From: DATMTS01 sp035564555
GTDB taxonomy: Bacteria; Actinomycetota; Actinomycetes; Actinomycetales; Microbacteriaceae
Assembly (NCBI GenBank): GCA_035564555.1
Contig: DATMTS010000055.1
Location: forward strand, 1 to 64,000
DNA length: 64,000 bases
Reading direction: 5' to 3'
Positions 41,701-50,065 of the stretch are shown one piece after another; the stretch's first letter is position 1, and the number at the start of each line of letters is the position of its first letter. The notes under the pieces are model-generated. The model was given only the letters and a program-made list of their open reading frames with translations, ran no database searches and was not told the DNA's origin. The position numbers and the translations under genes are program-made.

Positions 41701-43443
41701 GAGCACCTTGGTCAGGTCGTCGACGACGGTCGCCGGCGCGCCGGTCGTGTAGGCGCCCGCGCCGGTGTTCTTCGCCGTGACCGTGTACGTGACGGTGTCG
41801 CCGACCTTGGGCAGCTCGGACTTGTCCGCCGTCTTGGTGATCTGCAGTCTCGGCAGATCGGTTGTCTTCGTGGCGCAGGCCACCCCGGTGGTCGGGTCGG
41901 TGGCGCCTGTGCCGTCGCAGGCCGGAGTCGGCTGGTTCGGGTTGGTCGGGTCCGGCGCGAAAGCCACGTTGCGCAGCACGCCGTCACCGGCGGAGCCGAG
42001 CACGACGCTGTAGGTCAGGGTCACGCTGTCGCCCACCGCCAGAGGCCCGCTCCAGGTCAGCCGCGGCGCTGAGTAGGTCAGATCGCCGCCAGTAACGCTC
42101 GCGGTCGCGTCGTTGCCGAAGGCGGCATCGTCGAGGACCCCGCTCAGGTCGTCGACCACGCGCGCCGGCACCGCGTCGCTGTATGCCAGTTGGCCCGTGT
42201 TCGTAGCGGTGACCTCGTATTCGATGGTGTCGCCCGGCCGGCTCGTCGCGGTGGCCGTGCTGGTCTTGGTCACGCTGATCGCGCGCGGAAGCGGTGTGTT
42301 CGTCACGGTGCACTGCACGGAGTCCCCGACCCCGACGACGACCGTCTTGGTCGCGCCGGAGCCCGAAGGCAGTGTTCCGGTGCCGGCCCCGCTGCGCGTG
42401 CACGCCCAGTCGTCGGTGTAGTCGCTCAGCGAACCGGAGGTCGCGTTCTCGCTCACGGTGTACGACGTGCCTGCGTCGTCCGCCAGCACGAAGACGTCTC
42501 CCGTCGAAGCCGTGGTACCCGTGCTCCCGGTGTCAGCGGTGCCGAGCACGGAGGATCCCGACGCGACGTTGACCGAGAAGGAATCGCCCGGATCGGCACG
42601 CGCGGTGAGCTGCTTGTCCACCCGGACGGAGGAGACCAGCACGCCGAATGCCACCGCCTGGAGGCCGTGCCCCACCATCGTCTGGCTGAATGTGCTCGGG
42701 TTGGTCGCCGCGAGTATCGCGGTACCGGTCTTCGTGCTCGAAACCGTCGCGGAGCAGGTCACCGTGGTCGTGCCGACACCCGACAGGGTGCCGCCGCAGG
42801 CGTTGCCGAGGGTGCCGATCGAGCGGAGCGACTTGTCGGACGTCCAACTGATCGATTCGCCGGCGTCGGTGGACTCGGCATCGGCACCGACGAATGCGTA
42901 ACCGGTCACGACGGACCCGTTCTTGTCGGTCACTCGGATGTCGGAGAGGGAGACGACGGTCGTGGTGGCGTTCTGCGTCTGGTAGTAGGCCGGCTTACCG
43001 GTGACCCCGGTGTAGGCCTGGTTGCCGAGGTAGGCGCCCGACCAGGTCGGCAGCGCATGCGGCGCACCAGGACCGCCGCTGGTCTTCACCGTCGTGGTGA
43101 TCGTGTAGCCGCCGGGCAGCGTGGCACTCAGTTGCTGGCCCTGCGAAGTGGCGGCGCTGGAGTCGATCGACGACAGATCCAACCAGCACAGCGTGTTCGC
43201 GTACGTGCCCGAGCCGGGGTCGGCGAACGAACAACCCGTGCTCTGGTCCGCGGTCGCTGCAGCAGGCGCGACGACCGGGGCCGCGACAGCCGGTGCGGCC
43301 GCAGCGCCGGTGGCCAGCCCCGCCACGATGACCGAGAAGGCGGTCATCAGCGCCACGGTTCGCATCGTGGTGCGACCGGTTGCAACGGAACGGGAACGGC
43401 CTGCTTTCGGGCGCAGTCGATCTCGGAATCGGGCAAGCAGCAT
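38791..43443 (-). CDS. Giant repeat-rich cell-surface protein with LAHTG sorting signal
   Basis: A wall-anchored protein of 1550 residues. Order: signal segment with a late hydrophobic core (MRTVALMTAFSVIVAGLATG); an N-terminal domain with paired cysteines (GCSFADPGSGTYANTLCW); three DUF11-like domains with DxxSxVLDDA motifs (about 390-800); six near-identical DUF7507 repeats of about 116 residues (809-1502), each with V-YSFTV-NTGNV and LTQADVDAG; then LAHTG (1514-1518), a membrane helix and RRRR. LAxTG is the class E sortase signal. No sortase gene is nearby. The ATG at 43443 (GGGGGGA 6 nt upstream) is preferred over 43524. Probable adhesin or stalk. Confidence 0.88.
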   Translation of the reverse strand: MLLARFRDRLRPKAGRSRSVATGRTTMRTVALMTAFSVIVAGLATGAAAAPAVAAPVVAPAAATADQSTGCSFADPGSGTYANTLCWLDLSSIDSSAATSQGQQLSATLPGGYTITTTVKTSGGPGAPHALPTWSGAYLGNQAYTGVTGKPAYYQTQNATTTVVSLSDIRVTDKNGSVVTGYAFVGADAESTDAGESISWTSDKSLRSIGTLGNACGGTLSGVGTTTVTCSATVSSTKTGTAILAATNPSTFSQTMVGHGLQAVAFGVLVSSVRVDKQLTARADPGDSFSVNVASGSSVLGTADTGSTGTTASTGDVFVLADDAGTSYTVSENATSGSLSDYTDDWACTRSGAGTGTLPSGSGATKTVVVGVGDSVQCTVTNTPLPRAISVTKTSTATATSRPGDTIEYEVTATNTGQLAYSDAVPARVVDDLSGVLDDAAFGNDATASVTGGDLTYSAPRLTWSGPLAVGDSVTLTYSVVLGSAGDGVLRNVAFAPDPTNPNQPTPACDGTGATDPTTGVACATKTTDLPRLQITKTADKSELPKVGDTVTYTVTAKNTGAGAYTTGAPATVVDDLTKVLDDATLDTSSVRSDVGAAPTYSDPRITWSGALDPNQSVTITYTVTYTGGGDHRLVNVAFGSDGTTGDPTPACDDASGWDPTTGQPCASVQVPGAALVVTKSADPASGTAVVPGQKLDYTLSFQNTGTVAASVDRFDDLSAVLDDADLTTQPTASDSSLTVGAVTGGTFEVTGSVTPGATVTVRYSVTVKPLADEGNHRLANFLLVNGQQPPADGECATSSTDCTGNPVAGLSLIKSGSLAAGASSRAGDLVNYTFTVKNTGGAPLTGVDITDAMPGLSAITYSAWPGAPGALAPDQSVTATATHILTQADVDAGAVGNTATAHGTPSVGDPVADSSTANVVVPQTPAITLSKSGHLATGAAGVAGDSVHYDFVATNSGNVTLHDVAVTDPKSGLSALVYSWPGQAGVLAPGQTMTATATYILTQDDVNAGTVQNTGTAHGTPPGGSAVTAEDTATVTVPSAPAITLTKTGSLDAGSKGAAGDTARYAFSVTNTGNVTLRDVTVTDPLPGLSAIDYGAWPGTPGELAPGQSIAASASYLLTQADVDAGAVHNTATAQGTPPTGAPVTGDGSATVPVASAPAIALQKTAAYAAGATGKVGEHVDYSFTVSNTGNVTLHDIAVHDPHTGLSAIDYGAWPGTAGELAPGQTVTATATYVLTQADVDAGSVQNTATVSGTPPTGDPVDGSSTATISTPQGPALQLVKTGKLAAGGTPHAGDTVNYSFTVSNIGNLTVHDVSVADRMVGLSGIEYGTWPAGSGVLAPGQFVTATAHYVLTQADIDAGSIDNTATAGGSTPNGDPVADDDTATVVIPAAASVTLKKTGELAHGAKGKTGDAVGYTFVVANTGNVTVDAVSIADAMPGLSAIRYGSWPAQAGKLAPGESVTATATYSLTAADVVAGEVDNTATATATPPHGDPVTGTSTVRVSLPQQAAPGLAHTGSDVLLGGLGALALLLIGLALLLVRRRRAPGDA
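38935..41019. repeat. Six tandem DUF7507-coding repeats
   Basis: About 347 bp per unit inside the surface-protein gene. Each unit encodes a LxKTG opening, NTGNVTL-type core, GLSAIDYGAWPG-type loop and LTQADVDAG-VxNTATA ending. The middle units are the most alike, which points to recent unequal crossing-over; exact boundaries are approximate. Confidence 0.8.
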
Positions 43444-43620
43444 GTCGAGTCCCCCCAGGGTTTGACGTTCGACCGCGTCAAGCGTCCTGGCCCGCATTCG
43501 GGCGCACGGAGAAACGCGATCCATTCGACGCTAGACGACGCCGCAGCGCCTACCTCGCCACCCGAGGGAAATTCACCCGGCCGTTCACCCGGTCGCGCTC
43601 ACCTGCGCACGCAACCCCGG

Positions 43621-44280
43621 TCAGTCGGCTTCGATCACCACGGAACTGCGACGGCAGCCGTCGGCGATGAGCAGCGCGTTCGGCTCATCGTTGTGCTGCA
43701 GACGCGTCTTCGCCGTCGCGACGTCGTTGCCGAATTCCATGTGCCGCGCGGTCAAGCGGCGCACGCGTTCCGCAGGGTCGAGGCGCACGAACCATGACTC
43801 GTCGAGCAGCGCAGCCACCTCGCGCCAGGGCGCGGCTTCCAGCAGCAGGTAGTTGCCTTCGGCGATCACCAGACGCGCACTCGATGGGATCTCGATCGCT
43901 GCTGCGACCGGCTCCTCGATCTCTCGACGGAACTCCGGGACGAACACCGAACCGGCCGTCTCGTCACGCGCGCGGCGCAGCGCGACGAGGAAGCCCTCGC
44001 CGTCGAACGTCTCGGGCGACCCCTTGCGCCCTGCGAGCCCGCGCGCGTCGATCACCGCCTGAGCGAGATGGAACCCATCCATCGGCAGCAGCGCCGCCTC
44101 GCCCGGGTGCGTCGACTCGATGCTCCGCAGCAGCCACTGCGCCAGGGTCGACTTGCCGGCGCCGGGCGCCCCCGTGATCCCGAGCATCGCGCGGCCGGGC
44201 CGCAGCAACAACTGCTCCGCGCGTGCCAGAAGCTCGGCACGCCCCGCGTCGTTCCATCTGGTGACCGCCGGTTCATTCAC
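43621..44280 (-). CDS. Nucleoside/nucleotide kinase family protein (uridine/pantothenate kinase-like)
   Basis: P-loop kinase of 219 residues: Walker A GAPGAGKST near residue 38, lid and base-binding motif LLPMDGFHLAQAVIDARGLAGRKGSPETFD, and VIAEGNYLLLEAAPW. These match the uridine kinase / phosphoribulokinase superfamily branch annotated as nucleoside kinases (FrcK or YggC-like); fructose or pantothenate are alternative substrates. The GTG at 44280 overlaps the TrmH gene end by 8 nt, so the two are co-transcribed. Confidence 0.82.
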   Translation of the reverse strand: MNEPAVTRWNDAGRAELLARAEQLLLRPGRAMLGITGAPGAGKSTLAQWLLRSIESTHPGEAALLPMDGFHLAQAVIDARGLAGRKGSPETFDGEGFLVALRRARDETAGSVFVPEFRREIEEPVAAAIEIPSSARLVIAEGNYLLLEAAPWREVAALLDESWFVRLDPAERVRRLTARHMEFGNDVATAKTRLQHNDEPNALLIADGCRRSSVVIEAD

Positions 44281-44953
44281 CGTTGCCGCCGTTGCCTGCT
44301 GCGTCGAATCGCTCGTGCTGCACGATCCAGGAGTGCATCGCAATGGCGGCGGCCGCAGAGGCGTTGATGGATCTGGTCGACCCGTACTGAGTTATCTCCA
44401 CGACCGAACGGGCGGCAGCGAGCGCGGCATCCGTGAGCCCCGGTCCCTCCTGTCCGAACAGCTGAACGCACCGATGCGGAAAGACGAACGACTCGATCGG
44501 CACACTGGCCGGCACGTTGTCGATGGCGATTATCGGCAGTTCGGCCTGCTGCGCCCACGCGACGAACGCGTCGACGTCGGCGTGGTGGACGACGTGCTGG
44601 TACCGGTCGGTGACCATCGCACCGCGCTTGTTCCACCGCTTGCGACCGATGATGTGCACCGTGTCGGCGGCGAACGCATTGGCGCTGCGCACGATCGATC
44701 CGATGTTCATGTCGTGCTGCCAGTTCTCGATCGCCACATGGAACGGATGCCGCCGTGCATCCAGATCGGAGACGATCGCCTCCAGCCGCCAATAGCGGTA
44801 CCGGTCGATCACATTGCGCGTGTCCCCGTGGGCCAGCAGTTCCGGGTCGAAGCGGGGATCGTCCGGCCACTCGCCGGCCCACGGTCCCACCCCGTGAGTG
44901 GAGAACTCCGGAGTCGGGGTCGCTTCGGCAAGGGGCGGGATCGCTTCGGTCAC
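44273..44953 (-). CDS. TrmH/SpoU family RNA 2'-O-methyltransferase
   Basis: SAM-dependent methylation of a ribose in tRNA or rRNA. The 226-residue SPOUT protein has the three family motifs: NIGSIVRSANAFAADTVHIIG (motif 1), CVQLFGQEGPGLTDAAL (motif 2) and VEITQYGSTRSINASAAAAIAMHSWI (motif 3, knot). The N-terminal extension to about residue 60 is specific to this actinobacterial subgroup. The GTG at 44953 lies 6 nt after TAGCCT (leaderless). The RNA target is unknown. Confidence 0.9.
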   Translation of the reverse strand: MTEAIPPLAEATPTPEFSTHGVGPWAGEWPDDPRFDPELLAHGDTRNVIDRYRYWRLEAIVSDLDARRHPFHVAIENWQHDMNIGSIVRSANAFAADTVHIIGRKRWNKRGAMVTDRYQHVVHHADVDAFVAWAQQAELPIIAIDNVPASVPIESFVFPHRCVQLFGQEGPGLTDAALAAARSVVEITQYGSTRSINASAAAAIAMHSWIVQHERFDAAGNGGNGE

Positions 44954-44959
44954 CTGCTC

Positions 44960-44965
44960 AGGCTA
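44960..44965 (-). promoter_or_regulatory. Predicted -10 of a leaderless transcript (TrmH-kinase operon)
   Basis: Minus-strand TAGCCT, exactly 6 nt, then the GTG at 44953. Confidence 0.6.
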
Positions 44966-45003
44966 CCGAGCCGCCCGCACTGGAGAACCCGCGAGGACGC
45001 GCC

Positions 45004-45009
45004 TAGATT
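45004..45009 (+). promoter_or_regulatory. Probable -10 of the aconitase gene
   Basis: TAGATT, giving a leader of about 38 nt before the ATG at 45055; GAAGAGG precedes the start. Confidence 0.5.
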
Positions 45010-45054
45010 GGAAGTGTCGGAGCAAGACGATCACGGCCGCTGAAGAGGTTCGCC

Positions 45055-47013
45055 ATGAGTCAGAACGTCGCAGAGAAACTCATCTCATCGCATCTCGTCT
45101 CGGGAGAGCCGAGACCGGGTGAAGAGATCGCGCTGCACGTCGATCAGACCCTGACGCAGGATGCGACGGGCACGATGGTGATGCTCGAGCTCGAGGCGCT
45201 CGGCCTCGAACGCACGCGCGCAGAGGTTTCGGTGCAATACGTGGACCACAATCTGCTGCAGGGCGACGAGAAGAACGCCGAGGACCACGAGTTTCTGCGC
45301 TCGGCGTGCCGGCGCTTCGGCATCTGGTTCTCCAAGGCCGGCAACGGGGTCTCGCACCCCACGCACATGCAGCGGTTCGGCATCCCGGGCAAGACCTTGG
45401 CCGGTTCCGACAGCCACACCCCGGCGGCGGGGTCGCTCGGAATGCTCGCCATCGGTCTCGGCGGCCTCGAGGTCGCGACGGCGATCGCCGGCGAGCCGAT
45501 CAGCATCAGGATGCCGCAGATCTGGGGGGTGCGCCTGGTCGGTGAGCTGCAACCCTGGGTGAGCGCAAAAGACGTGATCCTGGAACTGTTGCGGCGCCAC
45601 GACGTGAACGGCGGTGTCGGGCGCATCATCGAGTACCACGGGCCCGGGCTGGCTCAGCTGACGGCGATGGACAGGCACGTCATCGCGAACATGGGCGCGG
45701 AATTGGGCGCGACCACGAGTGTCTTCCCCGCCGACGAGCGGGTGCGCGAATTTCTGCGCTCGGAGCAGCGTGAAGACGACTTCGTCGAGTTGCTCGCCGA
45801 TGACGATGCCGGTTACGACGTGGAGGAGGAGCTCGATCTCTCCACGATCGAGCCGCTGATCGCCTTGCCGAGTTCGCCGGGCAGCGTGGTGCCGGTACGG
45901 GAGGTGGCGGGCCGGCCGGTGGAGCAGGTGGTGATCGGCTCGTCGGCGAACCCGGGGTTGCGCGACTTCGCGGTCGTCGCGGCGATCATGAAGGGGCGGC
46001 AGTCGCATCCGGGGCTGTCCCTCGACGTGAACCCGACGTCTCGCCAGATCCTGCAGGACCTGACGAAGATGGGTGCGACGTTGGACCTGATCGCGTCGGG
46101 GGCGCGGCTGCACCAGTCCGGATGCCTGGGCTGCATCGGCATGGGGCAGGCGCCTGCGGTCGGCCGCAACAGCCTGCGCACCGTGCCGCGCAACTTTCCG
46201 GGACGCAGCGGCACCAAGGAGGACTCGGTCTACCTGTGCTCACCGGAGACCGGTGCCGCAGCGGCCCTGACCGGGGTGATCACCGATCCACGCGACCTCG
46301 AGGCCGATCCCGGCATCCGCTACCCGCACATCACGCTGCCTGCGATCTCCAGCGTGAACACGGCGATGCTGGAGTCGCCGCTTCCCGCAGAGGAATCCGC
46401 AGAGGTCGAGCTCGTCAGAGGCCCGAACATCTCCAGCCTGCCCGACTTCGACCCGCTGCCGGATTCGCTCGATGTGCCCGTCGTGATCAAGATCGGCGAC
46501 GACATCTCCACCGACACCATCCTGCCGGCGGGTGCACGCGTGCTGCCGTACCGCAGCAACATCCCTCGGCTGGCCCGATTCGTCTTCTCCCAGATCGACG
46601 AGGACTATCCGAACCGGGCCGAGCAGGTGCGGGATGCCGGCGGCCACGCGATCGTCGGCGGCTCGAACTATGGGCAGGGCTCCTCGCGGGAGCATGCCGT
46701 GATCGCGCCGCGCTTCCTCGGGCTGCGGGTCGTCATCGCGGTGTCGTATGCGCGTATCCATTGGCAGAACCTGGCCAACTTCGGGGTGCTCGCGCTGGAA
46801 TTCGCCGACCGGAGCGGCTATGAGCAGATCGACCAGGGCGACGTGCTCCAGTTGCGCGGGGTGCGCACCGCGCTGCAGAACGGCACCGAACTGAGCGTGC
46901 ACGACGCGAGGTCGGGAGCCGACATCCCGGTGCGACACCGGTTGTCGGCTCGTCAGGTGCAACTCGTGCTCGCCGGCGGGCTGATCCCCTGGCTGCGGGA
47001 ACGGCAGGCCTGA
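45055..47013 (+). CDS. Aconitate hydratase, single-chain Aquifex type
   Basis: Fe-S enzyme isomerising citrate/isocitrate or a related hydroxy-acid. The 652-residue protein fuses the isopropylmalate-isomerase-like large domain (LTQDATGTMVMLELEALG, KTLAGSDSHTPAAGSLGMLAIGLGG, cluster ligands in SGCLGCIGMG) with the swivelling small domain (KIGDDISTDTILPAG, GGSNYGQGSSREHA). It is about 250 residues shorter than AcnA, and matches the putative aconitase subfamily first noted in Aquifex. ATG at 45055. Homoaconitase or methylcitrate-type activity cannot be excluded. Confidence 0.87.
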   Translation: MSQNVAEKLISSHLVSGEPRPGEEIALHVDQTLTQDATGTMVMLELEALGLERTRAEVSVQYVDHNLLQGDEKNAEDHEFLRSACRRFGIWFSKAGNGVSHPTHMQRFGIPGKTLAGSDSHTPAAGSLGMLAIGLGGLEVATAIAGEPISIRMPQIWGVRLVGELQPWVSAKDVILELLRRHDVNGGVGRIIEYHGPGLAQLTAMDRHVIANMGAELGATTSVFPADERVREFLRSEQREDDFVELLADDDAGYDVEEELDLSTIEPLIALPSSPGSVVPVREVAGRPVEQVVIGSSANPGLRDFAVVAAIMKGRQSHPGLSLDVNPTSRQILQDLTKMGATLDLIASGARLHQSGCLGCIGMGQAPAVGRNSLRTVPRNFPGRSGTKEDSVYLCSPETGAAAALTGVITDPRDLEADPGIRYPHITLPAISSVNTAMLESPLPAEESAEVELVRGPNISSLPDFDPLPDSLDVPVVIKIGDDISTDTILPAGARVLPYRSNIPRLARFVFSQIDEDYPNRAEQVRDAGGHAIVGGSNYGQGSSREHAVIAPRFLGLRVVIAVSYARIHWQNLANFGVLALEFADRSGYEQIDQGDVLQLRGVRTALQNGTELSVHDARSGADIPVRHRLSARQVQLVLAGGLIPWLRERQA

Positions 47014-47099
47014 GCGCCATCAGGAGCCGCTCAGTGGTCGGAAACCTGCCGTCGACCGTGCGCCGCTACCCTGGAACCACCCGACGAGAGGAGCCCGGC

Positions 47100-47900
47100 T
47101 TGCGCGACCGGAGCGAGATCGAATGCTGGCTGACCGACATGGACGGCGTGCTCGTGCACGAGAACGAGGCACTGCCCGGCGCGCGGGAACTGATCCAGCA
47201 GTGGCGGGATGCCGGAACGCCGTTCCTGGTATTGACCAACAACTCGATCTTCACCCCCCGGGACCTCGCGGCCCGGTTGCGGGCATCCGGACTCGACGTG
47301 CCCGAGGAGTCGATCTGGACCTCCGCGCTCGCCACCGCCGCCTTCTGCTCCTCGCAGATGCCGGGCGGCAGCGCCTTCGTGATCGGCGAGGCCGGCATGA
47401 CGACGGCGCTGCACGAGGCCGGCTTCATCATGACGGAGACCAGCCCCGATTACGTGGTCGTGGGAGAGACGCGCAACTATTCCTTCGAGGCCATCACCAA
47501 GGCCATCCGGCTGATCGGCGACGGAGCCCGTTTCATCGTCACGAATCCGGATGCCACCGGGCCGAGCGCCGACGGGCCGCTGCCGGCCACGGGCGCGATC
47601 GCGGCGTTGATCACCAAAGCGACGGGACGCGAACCGTATGTGGTGGGCAAGCCGAATCCCATGATGTTCCGCTCCGCGATGAACCGGATCGGAGCGCACT
47701 CCGAGAACACCGGCATGATCGGCGACCGGATGGACACCGACATCGTCGCCGGCATCGAGGCCGGGCTGCACACCATCCTGGTGCTGACCGGCATCAGCGA
47801 CCGAGCCGAGATCGAGCGCTACCCGTTCCGTCCCGACGAGGTGATCGAAGGCGTGCTCGAATTGATTACGGTCGAGCCCGTCGAGACGGATGCGATGTGA
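47100..47900 (+). CDS. HAD-IIA family phosphatase (NagD-like)
   Basis: Sugar- or nucleotide-phosphate phosphatase of 266 residues. HAD motif I is DMDG (13-16), motif II LTNNS, and the C-terminal motifs VVGKPNPMMF and MIGDRMDTDIVAGIEAGL are complete; the NagD/C2b cap lies between. I chose the TTG at 47100 because GAGAGGAG lies 6 nt upstream, and the 22 residues gained from an earlier start (47034) are not HAD-like. It overlaps the GNAT gene by 4 nt. Confidence 0.86.
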   Translation: MRDRSEIECWLTDMDGVLVHENEALPGARELIQQWRDAGTPFLVLTNNSIFTPRDLAARLRASGLDVPEESIWTSALATAAFCSSQMPGGSAFVIGEAGMTTALHEAGFIMTETSPDYVVVGETRNYSFEAITKAIRLIGDGARFIVTNPDATGPSADGPLPATGAIAALITKATGREPYVVGKPNPMMFRSAMNRIGAHSENTGMIGDRMDTDIVAGIEAGLHTILVLTGISDRAEIERYPFRPDEVIEGVLELITVEPVETDAM

Positions 47901-48520
47901 CGCACTTCGCCGACTCCCCCACGCTGCGCAACGACGTCGTCACGCTCGAACCGCTGACGCTCGAGCACACCGAGGGCCTGATGGCCGCGGTGCACGACGG
48001 CGAGCTGTGGAACACCTGGTACACCTCGATCCCCGCTCCGGATGCCGTGCGGGCTGACGTGCAGCGCCGAGTCGCGCTCCGCGAGAGCGGCACGAGCGCG
48101 CAGTGGGCGATCCGGCGCAACGACACCGCGTCGATCTGCGGAGTCACCACGTACCTGAACCTGGCACCCGAGCACCGGCGGCTGGAGATCGGCGCGACCT
48201 GGATGGCGCGCTCGGCGCACGGCGCCGGCATCAACCCGGCCGCCAAACTGCTCCTGCTCGGCCGCGCTTTCGAGACGCTGGGCTGCAACGTCGTCGAACT
48301 GCGCACCCACTGGCACAACCATCAGTCGCGAGAAGCGATCTCACGACTCGGCGCGAAGCAGGACGGCGTGCTGCGCAATCACCAGGTCTGGAGCGACGGA
48401 TCACTGCGCGACACGGTCGTGTTCTCGATCATCGCCTCGGAATGGCCCGCCGTGCGCTCCGGGCTGCTTCATCGACTTCGTGCGCACGCGCGACGCACCG
48501 CCGACGGCCCAGTCGGTTGA
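47897..48520 (+). CDS. GNAT family N-acetyltransferase (RimJ/RimL-like)
   Basis: Acetyl-CoA-dependent transferase of 207 residues: LEPLTLEHTEGLMAAVHDGELW at the start, ICGVTTYLNLAPEHRRLEIGATWMA (strands 4-5 with the acetyl-CoA site), KLLLLGRAFETLGCNVVELRTHWHN-QSREAISRLGAKQDGVL. This is the RimJ/RimL/spermidine-acetyltransferase branch; target unknown. The GTG at 47897 overlaps the stop of the phosphatase gene, implying coupled translation. A longer open frame from 47123 is only a shadow of that gene. Confidence 0.82.
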   Translation: MTHFADSPTLRNDVVTLEPLTLEHTEGLMAAVHDGELWNTWYTSIPAPDAVRADVQRRVALRESGTSAQWAIRRNDTASICGVTTYLNLAPEHRRLEIGATWMARSAHGAGINPAAKLLLLGRAFETLGCNVVELRTHWHNHQSREAISRLGAKQDGVLRNHQVWSDGSLRDTVVFSIIASEWPAVRSGLLHRLRAHARRTADGPVG

Positions 48521-48583
48521 CCGCTCGATCGGCCGACGGCGGTTGACGGCGCGAGCCGGCGCGAGCCGGCGGCATCCGAGTGG

Positions 48584-50065
48584 TCAGCCGGCGAGGCTGC
48601 CGGTGATCTGCTTACCCGAGGCCCTGCTGACGAAACAGAAGTACGAACGCTGCCCGGAAGACCACTGAGCGGCGGTCGCCGGGTACGCACCCTGCACCTG
48701 CACGTCGTCGAGGGCCCCCGCGGCCGAGAGGTTGATCACACCCGGCTTGGAGCACAGCAGATTGATCTGCGACGCCAACTGCCGGGCACCGGGATATGCC
48801 GCACCCGGCGCGGTCGAGAACGATGCACGCAGCACGAGTTGGGCCGGATGCGGCCTCGCACACGGCACGACCGTGAACGTCTGAGCCCAGGGCGAGGTGT
48901 ACGGCCGCAGGCACTCGCGTCCCGCCAGGGCATCCCAGCGATGGGTTCCGGGCGGCGCCGCGACCGTCGGCGTGGGCGGCACGGTTCCCGTCGGAGTCGG
49001 AGTCGGAGTGGGAGTGGGAGTCGGAGCGACCGAGCGGGTCGGCGTGGCGCTGGGAGCCGGGACCGGCTCGGATGCGCCCGCGTTCACGCGCGTGCCGAGC
49101 ACGAACAGCAGGATCAGCACGAGCAATGCGAGCAGCACACCGAGCATCCAGAGCAGCACCCGCGTCGGCCGGCCGGAAGGGCGCCTGGCCGCTCGCGCGG
49201 CCCGCGCGACAGGGGTCGGCGTCGGCATCGTCGGCAACACAGTCGGCGCCGGCGGCGACACAGTCGGCGGTACGGCCGTCGGCACGGTATCCGTCGGCGG
49301 CTGGGTCGGGGCCGCAGCCTCGGTGTGCGCCGCGGCCGCCATCACGAGCGGGTCGGGCTCGGTGGTGGGCGTCAGCCTCCAGCTGAAGCCCGCGGCGGCG
49401 CTCTCGTCTGCTGCGGGAAGAGGCATGGATGCCTCCGCAGCCGACCACGAAGGAGCCGACTCGACGGGTGCTGAGGCCTCGAAGGCGATCGCGCCCCGAG
49501 GTCCGGTCGAGGTGCCGGGCTCGGCAGCGGCGCCGGGCTCGGCAGCGGCGCCGGCCGGGACGGCCGGCTGCCCGATCTTCGGCGCGGCGGGCAGGGACGG
49601 AGGCGTGAACAACCCGGGTTTCTCCGGCATCGCGGCGACTTCGGACGGAGGCAGCGGATCGCGCCGCGCCGGCTCGGGCAGCGTCGGCTCGGGCAGCGCC
49701 GGCTCCGTCCTCAGCGGCTCGGGCAGCACCGCTCCGGGCGAAGCAAAGCCCGGCACGGACTCCTCCGACGAGGACCCCGGTTCGTCGTCATCGATCGGCT
49801 CGACCGTGCCGGACTGCCACGACCATCGGGTCTTCCTGGATCGCAGCGGCGCGTCGTTCATGTCGTCCTCGCCGGGATCGCCCGCCGCATAGGGCCCGTC
49901 CGAACTCTCGGATCCGTCAGGGGCATCCTGATCGCCCGTAGCGCCGAGCTGCTCCAACAGCCAGTCGGCGCCGACGATCTCCTCGGCCGGGTCGTCACCG
50001 GTGGCGTCGGCCGAGTTCGGCCGATCTCGTTCGCTCCCCGAACCGCCGTGACCCGAATCCGTCAC
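48584..50065 (-). CDS. Single-pass membrane protein with septum-formation-type C-terminal domain
   Basis: A 493-residue protein in four parts: a long acidic, Pro/Glu/Ala-rich cytosolic region (1-295) with LPEPxL-type repeats; one membrane helix (about 298-322, LLWMLGVLLALLVLILLFVLG); a Pro-Thr spacer with five PT units; and a C-terminal domain with paired Cys (ECLRPYTSPWAQTFTVVPCARPHPAQLV), resembling the Septum_form domain of Actinobacteria. The outside domain with cysteines suggests a disulfide-stabilised sensor or wall-associated role. It overlaps pyrE by 4 nt. Function unproven. Confidence 0.7.
   Translation of the reverse strand: MTDSGHGGSGSERDRPNSADATGDDPAEEIVGADWLLEQLGATGDQDAPDGSESSDGPYAAGDPGEDDMNDAPLRSRKTRWSWQSGTVEPIDDDEPGSSSEESVPGFASPGAVLPEPLRTEPALPEPTLPEPARRDPLPPSEVAAMPEKPGLFTPPSLPAAPKIGQPAVPAGAAAEPGAAAEPGTSTGPRGAIAFEASAPVESAPSWSAAEASMPLPAADESAAAGFSWRLTPTTEPDPLVMAAAAHTEAAAPTQPPTDTVPTAVPPTVSPPAPTVLPTMPTPTPVARAARAARRPSGRPTRVLLWMLGVLLALLVLILLFVLGTRVNAGASEPVPAPSATPTRSVAPTPTPTPTPTPTGTVPPTPTVAAPPGTHRWDALAGRECLRPYTSPWAQTFTVVPCARPHPAQLVLRASFSTAPGAAYPGARQLASQINLLCSKPGVINLSAAGALDDVQVQGAYPATAAQWSSGQRSYFCFVSRASGKQITGSLAG

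Noticed and set aside
48551..48570. Two GCGAGCCGGC decamers in the GNAT-membrane protein gap
   Set aside because: A single duplication of a low-complexity GC-rich decamer; too weak to report as a repeat feature.
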